The notes under the pieces are model-generated. The model saw only the letters and a list, made by a program, of their open reading frames with translations, was not told the origin of the DNA and searched no databases. From JAGNHS01 sp964609695 (GTDB taxonomy: Bacteria; Bdellovibrionota; UBA2428), in assembly GCA_964609695.1 (NCBI GenBank), contig CAZSSP010000037.1, positions 1-17,044 on the forward strand: a DNA stretch of 17,044 bases, written 5' to 3'. The position numbers and the translations under genes are program-made. Shown one piece after another: positions 9,801-15,620 of the stretch (position 1 is its first letter; each line of letters opens with the position of its first letter).

Positions 9801-10762
9801 GAAGACTCGATTTTGCAGAATTTAATTCTAACTCTTTTAGAATCAATTTTTATAATCATTTCATTAACTCAATCCAAAACCATAAGTTTTTTAGAGCGAG
9901 TCTTCAAAATGAAATGTACTACCTCAAACCCCTGATCACGGGAGTCTATCTCAACTTAAGAAATCGACCAGAATTAAGATTTTGGAATTTGGATCTTTCC
10001 CCTGTTCGATTAAAAATAGATCAGCACTCTGGATTTCTTTCTGAATTCCAAGAGCTCATGGATGCTCATCATAATTCAAAACCCGTTATTCCTTTCAAAC
10101 TTCCAGCATCCAGCGTTCTTGAGAGAGATTCCCTAGATGACTTTTTAAAAATTAAAGGCTCTATTCAAGAACAAGAAGGACAACGTGAGTACATAAGCCG
10201 CTTAATCATCAACATTGAGTCGCTCATGAAAAATTTATTTTACAAATTTTATCAATCCAATGGATTCCAAGAAAGCAATTCTCAAGTTTGGCTGGACTCC
10301 ATGAAAAACTCAAAAGAAGTTCGTGAAGAGTTCGCGAGCACTACAGACAAAATTCGAGACCTCTTTCAGATGTTTGTCTCTAATCAAGGTTTTTTAAATC
10401 CAAAGCTCAAAGAAGTACAAAAGGGACTCCACAGAAATTTAAGTTCAAGTGATTTAGCGATTATTTTTCTTTGGGCCATAGACCAAGCCATTGCCAATCT
10501 CCCCTGGGACAATGCCAACGTTTTCATGATGAAAATGCTCGAAGAAATCATAGACGAGCCTGCACTCAGCACTCGGTCTGAATTTGCTGAATTTGCTTTT
10601 AAGACTGAAGAATCTCCACTTTCACCTCTTACTGTTGAATACGTTACTCAACTTTTAGAAGGCAATGACCTCATTAGGGACAAGGTTCCGGAATTGGAAA
10701 GGAATCATGCAGGATTTGGTGAACGCTGCGAATATTTATTGATTCCTGAGGAGAAAAAATGA
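3887..10762 (+). CDS. giant exported Clp/HSP100-like protein with degenerate and intact AAA modules
   Basis: 2291 residues. A signal peptide (MRHPLKH, hydrophobic core IALAALLIG, cleavage near LRA-A, residue 23/24) is followed by about 900 beta-rich residues I cannot assign; recurring strand pairs suggest a beta-propeller. Module A (about 935-1205) and module B (1250-1510) resemble each other and Clp D1 folds but have no P-loop. Walker B positions read VLFAGSDELL (D replaced by G1009) and VVLLADASDLL (D1340 kept, Glu replaced by Ala). Module B keeps the Clp D1 tail ATPEQIEDLEKD (1449-1460), then EYPSVEHRSNILRNLF. A linker like the ClpB D1-D2 junction (VIDENYVERFLAKVFPIPLN) leads to module C: Walker A GETSLGKT (1653-1660), FILIDDLHKA (1729-1738), sensor-1 N1785, LARF with R1826, and sensor-2 HAR (R1884). 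The last ~350 residues are helical and unassigned. Only four cysteines. No strong Shine-Dalgarno; it overlaps the next gene by 4 nt. Confidence 0.75.
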   Translation: MRHPLKHIALAALLIGQSGALRAADEGSFIFPHPHNARALYELVFNAELNGKKKGIYFFNTGAENSSPLIQKEVLGVNKRSAETFVLLAPVTQQGNQEALVILDGQIYIVNKNTSEKKAASALILGANESQKISNKFATPVPIIDPVTKRKIYLENIKDPKDITIVQYPVDHSCMYIISVKQGIPQMGSDGITFAFVKNSGTEIGEFKLSEPVLLDYRFHPTDQGLLRLYVDYSPDKAYSPYLLKTVYEKWKNDKEHPLIDIWLKKVKLLLDYLDPNSKIDKKTFGNRYRDIDMNSGKSLKLGVNTNPPLVNILEKRPEPQVSNMAISGVTQVFEPLGDGLSFQYEGSPPQKGRLSWDQENKKFLTRSLSIDSSVEVLFSLDKSILLRLKSRNRSIQVVEVQDQFSKLKFDPFNNDNVIILESFDLPQPKIEKRKSAPIFGFSDSIPDDDLISGAVYKKHYLILSGKTQHYPEGATFAIELEESMGHVSVKDTQILSNKCNFSKEELELRIKNVENLGLVFDNSTPRVGPKTYRGDSQKNPGGLRVTAYLNVSESDPKRKTVFLQAKNEFPVIMSPHVVYREFNNDKQSQLNEKTGVYLEDTHSADRHETPGDSTSHLNKDDSSFIPGQLIYSNSSKTKTKKNSRTPIAKDSIRAVLYTTDIHLPLSESSKQLEAFKIHLFGMLPRNSQQPNLEEKFNLVTLFNYEGRVGENIKNTFFASKELPFSFSQIEGVRVFKGLRKHANSIYVMLFLKRTRQNTGGVYLLGYEINSQLKAGKIEFTANNIADSSGWLTKSYVTANRISDRVLPDGNGALYWVDTPNEDYFSPKYKMRCFNYVSKLVIPSKENINIRLKERIVQENEKEGRLFWIGSRWSISSSTGLRSINSTLSKALDGNEAEQAKTYKDLNFGPGGKGPLYPLLDEYLDSLVVDPSKKGKKTFLVVSDEDYANFYNLMLLKLDNKKTGWSLKWKPGGNDFELYFFDHQSDAREMRKELKLASESTTQNVLFAGSDELLQTYILESDGKSNDDSDSASSFSILDYASSDSERQMGIETFSATNDPEPKASNKKTEDNEEDEEENDGRNTGAKHNPDEDEPEVVETSHGGDELDEESFSESARSTSSDHIYDPSSPHKLSGLFLIATEGKGRHLKDLNSPSDSYKSVTTIVLTTPKKLLKLQEAHPHEFKAGLVDKGLFEIDARFLTSQWYNWPPNTPRSTPDIRRMSVSALTSDDLQVFPNLRPILSELSKKPEKPKHRIIVVPENIKKLMLRFLMTHWSSRYNVALERDANGNPNLNTSWNFRNPHLSIFRYPQGGKVNQEEIFGNLDAMRRLSQENSVVLLADASDLLRNERPLVGEKSDIKPFRISDPAAMKKTELLAETASETQSSASNSEEGDKEGSSAARSDIDKPNTIFPHIMWWLASEGRRIQPKLKKQWRLRDEATPSVSEIIVATPEQIEDLEKDLGLESHFMDLQKDFEIVRLEYPSVEHRSNILRNLFYREDIRTLNYSFRYNGNESGAERNSAPFLNITKFLANRIEAVANSLNQEPIEAFVRSYSIFRKSLVDDHKLRRSRVIDENYVERFLAKVFPIPLNYKSLEPEDVLHKIKDTARAAVDLTKLGYAGQLDLKERIFRLILSQTQGSDSSKQIPSSAVFFGETSLGKTFFFEKLIQLLDIKVYDFNRPLDENAQAFFLKVEDLVDKKEEATGKSLYVEDALKHLDNFLSLPLGYRGFILIDDLHKAKNANVLSRVMSYIQNLLNNNLVRVSRLEDKMTIEIPVRNISLFVTINPASNREIRDQYIDDASSIESQIIAALSQVEGAQYEPSILARFSDLINFGDFPREAKASGLISKIRARSLQELTLSNKLILVNPHILSEIAQIFPKAHARNFLMPVTNSLFTEAKDDSLAPAPLYYVTSSKSDTHDSKDLKDDWNVDEWYNDDHEVEEGGSTINSTTLRNQIKKHVVVKPVTFDNLRGRLDFAEFNSNSFRINFYNHFINSIQNHKFFRASLQNEMYYLKPLITGVYLNLRNRPELRFWNLDLSPVRLKIDQHSGFLSEFQELMDAHHNSKPVIPFKLPASSVLERDSLDDFLKIKGSIQEQEGQREYISRLIINIESLMKNLFYKFYQSNGFQESNSQVWLDSMKNSKEVREEFASTTDKIRDLFQMFVSNQGFLNPKLKEVQKGLHRNLSSSDLAIIFLWAIDQAIANLPWDNANVFMMKMLEEIIDEPALSTRSEFAEFAFKTEESPLSPLTVEYVTQLLEGNDLIRDKVPELERNHAGFGERCEYLLIPEEKK
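6692..8395 (+). repeat. diverged internal duplication: two degenerate AAA modules, each with an acidic insertion
   Basis: Within the giant protein, segment A (from FLVV at 939 to about 1205) and segment B (from RIIVV at 1254 to about 1510) share ordered motifs. These are a strand in the Walker A position (FLVVSDE against IIVVPEN), the Walker B strand (NVLFAGSDELL against VVLLADASDLL), IATEGKG (1139-1145) against LASEGRR, and VLTTPKK against IVATPEQ. In both copies a low-complexity acidic Ser/Glu/Asp stretch sits between the Walker B strand and the next block: about 1018-1130 in A and about 1350-1410 in B. The similarity is visible at protein level only; the DNA repeats are not alignable by eye. 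Confidence 0.55.
10748..10762 (+). promoter_or_regulatory. Shine-Dalgarno and ATGA start/stop overlap
   Basis: GAGGAG (10748-10753) lies 5 nt before the ATG at 10759. That ATG overlaps the TGA of the giant gene (ATGA, 10759-10762). This is the strongest ribosome binding site in the operon and implies translational coupling of the Clp-like and SpoVR-VWA proteins. Confidence 0.8.
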
Positions 10763-13700
10763 GCTTTATTAAATTAAATACTCTAAAGTTTCTCAGTCTC
10801 CTAAGTATTGTCTTTGCTCAATACTCTTTCAGTTGCCAAGAGCACTTAATTGCAGACTCTCACAACCAACCCGACGCAGCGGAATATCATAAACGTTTAG
10901 CTGAAGTTCATGACATCGCTGAGAAATTAGGACTTCTAAATGGAATTAAAAAACATATAGTAGAATTACTCAATCCTTCTTCAGTGGCTGGAATGGCAGC
11001 GGTGAATCGTTACCCTGTCGGCAGCTGGAGTGATGGGGCCGCAATCTTTAATCAAGCACGAAATCTTCAAGGCGTTTTAGAATTCGTTCTTTCAGGCCAC
11101 AGCACTCAACACAGCTATTATTTGAGCAACTTAAGCCCCATATTATTCATGAATATATTGGCCCACGTCTATGGCCATAATTTCTTCCATGTGAATTCTT
11201 ACTTCAAACACAAAACATCTCACGATCGCGTTGGTGTTTCTGTTGAACTCGATGAACTTATGACTGATATCGGAAAATTTGAAGATCCTCGAGAAGTCGA
11301 AGATTGGTTTTTCCATTTACTTTCGCTTGAAATGGCACAAGACGTTTGGAGCGGTGCCTATGTTGAACCCAAAGACTTAAAGGCCGACAAACCCATAGGA
11401 TTCAATCAATGGCGTGATGGCCTTGTTCAGCCAAGTCAGAGCTCAGGAAAGCAAACAGTAAGCCTTCTTCAAGCCTTTGTCAGTGAACTTCCTAGCGATA
11501 TCGCCCCCTGGAAATTAGAAATGGCGAAAAAATTTGAAAAAATGAATCGCTTTATACCTGGTGCCGTTAACACAAAATTACTCAACGAAGGTTTTGCTAT
11601 GCTTGTTGAGGAAATTATATTCTCACATCACCCCGACTACGCACGAAGTTTTGGTGATGCCGCTGAAATTGGAATGCTCGCAGGAAGAGTGGCCCGCCCC
11701 TCACTCACAAACCCTTATTTTCTTGGACTCGAAATTTGGAGAGAAATTAGAGAAGAATTCAATAGGCGCCCAGAAAACATTAATTTGGAACGGATGGCGC
11801 GCGATCAAAAATTTATTAACTACGCGAGAGAAATTATAAACAATCCAAACCTCGGTAACAACGTCATGTTTATTTTCTCTAAACTGACCGATCCGTGGAT
11901 CAAAAACAGGCACCTAGCCCTAGTCAAAAAATTCAGCAACGAGGAAAAATTTCAACTCGCTCAACAAGGAGCTCCTCTTCCTCAAAATTATATGGACGGC
12001 ACCCTCTATCAGGTGATCACACACGATCCTGAACGTATTCGATATCGAGTACAACAAGACTGGAACCTTTCCTATGCCTATCCGCGTGTTGTCTGGAACA
12101 ATTTGCACAATCAAACAGATGATGTCGCGAAATTATCTGTAAGCAATGAAATGGGTTACTTCACTCCTATTAATAGAAAATCTGTAGCCCCCACTCTACT
12201 CAGTTGGGCCAAAATACTTAGGAAAACAGTTGAGCTTGAAGCCACTCTAATTATTGATGTTATTAAAGAATCAAGCTGGGATTGGTTTAGTTTCAAACCC
12301 AAAACAAAAGTCATTGGGTATCGCTTGGCTAGAGCCAAAATTCGAGTCAATCCTGAAGGACAAATCCATGTTTCCACAATTAAAAAAATGGAAATCCTTG
12401 ATAGCAATTCTTTTTGGGAAGAAGGAATCGAAATTCATCAAAAGCCTAATTTTAGAGAATGGACTCCCGAGGCTGCAGAAAAATCCGCTGTAGACAAAGA
12501 ACTTTACGGACATCTATTTCAAAATTTAAGAGAATTTTTAATAGATTACCATATCGATCAAACTGAAGTACCCAAGGGAATTGTCAGCACTCTTAAAAAC
12601 AATGATGGAACTGAAATCGACCCTCTAGGTAGCATTTATAAAAACATAAACGATGTTGTAGGCTCCATGGCCCTAAATGAAGTGCCTCACGGAATCCTCA
12701 AAGCACTCAATCGATATCACCAAAAAGTTGCAGAAAGATTTTTAGCGGCATTCTCTAAAGCGGCCAACAATGGTGGTCTCACCCGAACTGGCAGCGGCTA
12801 TAGCCTCAAAGTACTCCCAAATGTCGGAGGAATTGTCTTCGATAGACGTGCGCAAAACGGAATAAAAAGACTACTCTCAAAAGTGGATGATTTAGACAAC
12901 AATCCCTTTGTAACTGACGATGGACTTCTTTTGCAGCCCCAAGGTCTTAAGGACAAAGAATACTATGTTGAAAAATCCTCAAATCAACCTGGCGATGGAA
13001 ATGATGGTGATGGCGAAGGCGACGGAGAACCCGACGAAGGTAGTGATGAGGATGCTGACACTGGCAAACCTGGAAATGGACAAGGTTGCGGCGGTGGAGA
13101 TCCCTCTTATATTGAAATCCCATTAGAGCTTTATCAAAGCCTCATAAAAGATGAAGTTGAGTTACCCAACCTAAGACCACTCAAGGGACAAACCGAACAA
13201 ATGCGTAAAATATTTGTTGGCTCTCAACCCTTAGACCGTAAACCCTATGTGGCCAAAAAAATTGTTCGAGATGCCATTAAACTAGGGCTTGGGGTGATTA
13301 ACCTTCGCGAAGAGGAAGGCGAAGATATTTCTGATCTTGATCCCTTCGAAGTTGGCGTAGACTTTTTACAGAAGAAAAACATTCATTCTAAAAATCACAG
13401 GCAGCAACCTGACCCTGATATCTCAGCCCATGTCACTATTATCTCTGATCTCTCAGGAAGTATGATGGGATATGTAGAGAAAATGAAAGAAATCATTTTC
13501 AACATTCGATCACTACTGAAGCATAAATATAAAAACATTGTTTTTACATACGTGGCTTTTGATGGGGTTGCTTATGATTTTGACGAGGCCCATGAAAATG
13601 ACTTCTACAAAGTTCAACTCGGTGGAGGAACGGACTACGGAGTGGGTGCGGCCAAAGCCTTAGAGGTCCAAGCCAAGTTTCCTGATTCTGAATACGATCG

Positions 13701-13968
13701 CTTCACATTCATGTTTGGCGACCTCATTGCAGATCTTAGCGAATCTGCTCAATCTAACATTGAAAAAGTTATGGGCAATTCTCGATTCTTTGGAACTATA
13801 AACTTTACAGCTTACAGCGAAGAAGATGCACTTGGACAATTTCTCATCGGGAAAGCCAAAATGGATAATTTTGTAGGTTATCAGTTGATTTCAGAGGAAG
13901 AAGAAAAAGTGAATGTTGTAAAACTTCTTCGAAAACTTTTCAAAACTGAAAAAAAGAAGAAAAATTAA
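10759..13968 (+). CDS. exported SpoVR (YcgB)-like / YeaH-like (DUF444) VWA fusion protein
   Basis: 1069 residues. A signal peptide (MSFIKLNTLK, core FLSLLSIVFA, cleavage after A20 or S25) precedes a SpoVR-like region (about 80-560). This shows AHVYGHNFFHVNSYF (135-149), matching the SpoVR AH..FGHN.FF.NNY motif, then NEGFAMLVEE (276-285) for NEGWA, NPYFLGLEIW, and RYRVQQDWNLSYA (near 428) for the VR..LS.QYNL block. The middle (560-740) is unassigned. A Gly/Asp/Glu-rich linker (740-782) leads to the DUF444 entry motif YIEIPLELYQSL..ELPNL. The VWA domain has a complete MIDAS: DLSGSM (D897, S899, S901), GGGTDYG (T958) and FGDL (D988). DUF444 proteins have the same Gly-rich linker. YeaH and SpoVR are separate cytoplasmic proteins in other bacteria; here they are fused and exported. 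SpoVR is needed for spore cortex formation in Bacillus. H136 and H140 plus the NEG motif could bind metal (inference). Confidence 0.85.
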   Translation: MSFIKLNTLKFLSLLSIVFAQYSFSCQEHLIADSHNQPDAAEYHKRLAEVHDIAEKLGLLNGIKKHIVELLNPSSVAGMAAVNRYPVGSWSDGAAIFNQARNLQGVLEFVLSGHSTQHSYYLSNLSPILFMNILAHVYGHNFFHVNSYFKHKTSHDRVGVSVELDELMTDIGKFEDPREVEDWFFHLLSLEMAQDVWSGAYVEPKDLKADKPIGFNQWRDGLVQPSQSSGKQTVSLLQAFVSELPSDIAPWKLEMAKKFEKMNRFIPGAVNTKLLNEGFAMLVEEIIFSHHPDYARSFGDAAEIGMLAGRVARPSLTNPYFLGLEIWREIREEFNRRPENINLERMARDQKFINYAREIINNPNLGNNVMFIFSKLTDPWIKNRHLALVKKFSNEEKFQLAQQGAPLPQNYMDGTLYQVITHDPERIRYRVQQDWNLSYAYPRVVWNNLHNQTDDVAKLSVSNEMGYFTPINRKSVAPTLLSWAKILRKTVELEATLIIDVIKESSWDWFSFKPKTKVIGYRLARAKIRVNPEGQIHVSTIKKMEILDSNSFWEEGIEIHQKPNFREWTPEAAEKSAVDKELYGHLFQNLREFLIDYHIDQTEVPKGIVSTLKNNDGTEIDPLGSIYKNINDVVGSMALNEVPHGILKALNRYHQKVAERFLAAFSKAANNGGLTRTGSGYSLKVLPNVGGIVFDRRAQNGIKRLLSKVDDLDNNPFVTDDGLLLQPQGLKDKEYYVEKSSNQPGDGNDGDGEGDGEPDEGSDEDADTGKPGNGQGCGGGDPSYIEIPLELYQSLIKDEVELPNLRPLKGQTEQMRKIFVGSQPLDRKPYVAKKIVRDAIKLGLGVINLREEEGEDISDLDPFEVGVDFLQKKNIHSKNHRQQPDPDISAHVTIISDLSGSMMGYVEKMKEIIFNIRSLLKHKYKNIVFTYVAFDGVAYDFDEAHENDFYKVQLGGGTDYGVGAAKALEVQAKFPDSEYDRFTFMFGDLIADLSESAQSNIEKVMGNSRFFGTINFTAYSEEDALGQFLIGKAKMDNFVGYQLISEEEEKVNVVKLLRKLFKTEKKKKN

Positions 13969-13993
13969 CTTATCATAGTTAATTGAGTTCAAT

Positions 13994-14088
13994 TGTTAAG
14001 AAAATTGTAGATCTATTAGACAAAGTGTCGTCTTAATAAACATCATCTCCATTTAAGTTATCGATTTCTGAGAAAGATTTTCTTAACA
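13994..14088. repeat. 12-nt inverted repeat flanking a 71-nt spacer, upstream of the amidase gene
   Basis: TGTTAAGAAAAT (13994-14005) and ATTTTCTTAACA (14077-14088) are perfect reverse complements, separated by 71 nt. A second small dyad, AATTGA-GT-TCAATT (13981-13994), abuts the left arm. Together they occupy most of the 171-nt gap between the operon end (13968) and the amidase start. They could be a pair of regulator sites or a long-loop RNA stem. No clear hairpin-plus-U-run terminator is visible in this gap, so read-through from the operon into the amidase cannot be excluded. Confidence 0.4.
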
Positions 14089-14116
14089 TTCAAATCGAGA
14101 CCTCAGCGATATCGTT

Positions 14117-14134
14117 TAAAATACCAAGTAGGGG
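14117..14134 (+). promoter_or_regulatory. -10-like box and Shine-Dalgarno deciding the amidase start
   Basis: TAAAAT (14117-14122) matches the -10 consensus at 5 of 6 positions but lacks a recognisable -35. AGGGG (14130-14134) is a good ribosome binding site 5 nt before the ATG at 14140. The in-frame GTG at 14134 overlaps this AGGGG, so the ATG is the better start. Confidence 0.45.
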
Positions 14135-14139
14135 TGGGC

Positions 14140-15582
14140 ATGAAAAAGATTCGATACTCTTTTGTTTTTTCAATTGTATGTTTGTTAAATCTTATATCAA
14201 TCCCCAATGTTTTTGCTTCAACAAACAATTTTTTTAGTAAAATATTTCACAGAAAACCGGCAAATACAGACAAAAAGCCAACAACTAATGAAAGCCCATC
14301 TGAAGAACTTCAAAACACAAAAGCCTCTCAAAGTTCAAACAAAAACATTAAAACTGATTCTGATCCTATAGAATTTATTTTCAATAAAGGTGCTTGTCCT
14401 GATTCAAGTTTAGCCCAAGATCTTGATCAACTAGCCATTTACATCAACAGAGATCACCTCAATGAAAGAACCTCATTTATAGAAGAATTCAAGCTTAAAC
14501 TCAGCGAAGGCTCCCAAAAGAGTCGAACAAAGTCTGCCAATAGTAGCTTAAACACAAGTCTTATAAATTATTTGAATGCCGTTCAAAAGCAAGAACATTT
14601 CTTTTTTAGCCATTCACAAAAAGGATTTTTTGTAAAAATGAAAACCTACGGAATGGATCAAGAAGCACTTCTTAAGCATGACTCCATAGAACAAGAAGTC
14701 ACTCAAACTCAATGGGCCCTTATTAAAGCTTTAAAAAATTCCAATATTTCTAAAAAATTTAAATGTGTTGACGATAGTTTATGGCTTTCCCTATCTAGCA
14801 GTGATTACCGAAATCAACATTCAAAATTCCTGGCCTTAGTAGAAAACGATAAGAACGCTCTTAAAAATGCCAAAAGCAAAGTGAGTTCTCGAAGATTTAG
14901 CCCAAATTCAAAAGTCAATATTATATCTCGGGCACAATGGTGGTCTGAAGAAGCCCATGGACAAAAGTATCGCGCTCTTTCCTCTGTAAATGGAAAAAAA
15001 AGAAGATATAGCACTCAGACTGTCAGCTCTCAGGACCCAAAATGGTTCCTAGAAAGAAAACAAGAGCTCACTTACGATGAAATAGTTATTCACCACACCG
15101 ATGGATCTCAGTCGCCCAATCTTGTCGACATGAGCCTATTTCACCGCTTTCAAAAACCATTTAAAGATTTAGGTTATCATTTTGTAATTAAGAAAGATGC
15201 TCGCGGAGAGTGGAAAATCTTTGAAGGAACTCCCTTGGGTTATCGAGGATGTCACGCATCTGATTGCAACACTCGATCTATAGGAGTTTCAATTGCAGGA
15301 GATTACGATAAAGATGCCGTGCCTGAAGAAGTTGTAAGCCTGCTCACAAAACTTCAAGATCAACTGGCTATGAAATATCCAATTGAACATGTCAGAACTC
15401 ATCGAGATAAAGGACATTGCCTAACGGGAGTATGCCTCAACGTAAACGATGGTCATGATTGCCCTGGAAAGCACATGGTACCCTACGTATCGGCACTTTC
15501 TGCAAGGCTCGCTCAAACTAGGGGATACGCAATTTCACAAGCCACAATCGACTCGCTCCCTAAACTAGCAGGTACAAAATAA
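14140..15582 (+). CDS. exported N-acetylmuramoyl-L-alanine amidase, PGRP/Amidase_2 type
   Basis: 480 residues from the ATG at 14140. A signal peptide ends at NVFA (residue 26), followed by a Ser/Thr/Lys-rich tether (27-75) and an unassigned domain (about 75-255). The C-terminal PGRP-type Amidase_2 domain spans about 260-460. It opens with the PGRP-like IISRAQWW and carries IVIHHTDG (H318 and H319), GYHFVIKKD, SIGVSIAGDYD, THRDKGH (H421) and DCPGKHM (C441). H318, H421 and C441 fit the zinc ligands of T7 lysozyme and PGRPs. Family members cut the bond between MurNAc and L-Ala in peptidoglycan, here presumably in the periplasm or outside the cell. The mature protein has seven cysteines; apart from C441, six could form disulfides, including GCHASDC and HCLTGVC. 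It lies 171 nt after the SpoVR-VWA gene on the same strand, which hints at a shared cell-wall role. Confidence 0.9.
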   Translation: MKKIRYSFVFSIVCLLNLISIPNVFASTNNFFSKIFHRKPANTDKKPTTNESPSEELQNTKASQSSNKNIKTDSDPIEFIFNKGACPDSSLAQDLDQLAIYINRDHLNERTSFIEEFKLKLSEGSQKSRTKSANSSLNTSLINYLNAVQKQEHFFFSHSQKGFFVKMKTYGMDQEALLKHDSIEQEVTQTQWALIKALKNSNISKKFKCVDDSLWLSLSSSDYRNQHSKFLALVENDKNALKNAKSKVSSRRFSPNSKVNIISRAQWWSEEAHGQKYRALSSVNGKKRRYSTQTVSSQDPKWFLERKQELTYDEIVIHHTDGSQSPNLVDMSLFHRFQKPFKDLGYHFVIKKDARGEWKIFEGTPLGYRGCHASDCNTRSIGVSIAGDYDKDAVPEEVVSLLTKLQDQLAMKYPIEHVRTHRDKGHCLTGVCLNVNDGHDCPGKHMVPYVSALSARLAQTRGYAISQATIDSLPKLAGTK

Positions 15583-15620
15583 GAAATTAGAATTTTTAAA
15601 CTAAATTTAAATTTTAATGT

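Noticed and set aside
10759..10842. Lipoprotein signal at the fusion protein N-terminus (YSFSC, C26).
   Set aside because: The -3 position is Ser rather than Leu/Val/Ile, so it does not fit the usual lipobox; ordinary signal-peptidase sites at A20 or S25 are available. A relaxed lipobox cannot be fully excluded.
12979..13106. RTX-like calcium-binding repeats in the Gly/Asp-rich stretch of the fusion protein.
   Set aside because: The nonapeptide spacing with regular hydrophobic positions is missing; Gly/Glu/Asp-rich linkers are typical of DUF444 proteins.
1268..13968. MoxR-type ATPase with a VWA partner (RavA-ViaA, NorQ-NorD or BatA-like).
   Set aside because: The general AAA plus MIDAS pairing fits, but the QEG block, the AAQG helix and the C-terminal pattern match PrkA, and the VWA half carries the DUF444 entry motif and a SpoVR half.
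14014..14036. Terminator hairpin after the operon (AGAC...GTCT around 14018-14033).
   Set aside because: Only four base pairs and no U-run; not convincing.
14134..14139. GTG at 14134 as the amidase start.
   Set aside because: It overlaps the AGGGG ribosome binding site; the ATG at 14140 has correct spacing and starts a typical MKK signal peptide.
15583..15620. Bidirectional terminator between the amidase and purN genes, including the palindrome AAATTTAAATTT (15603-15614).
   Set aside because: The stem would be pure A/T with no loop and no GC clamp; it may simply reflect AT-rich intergenic DNA.
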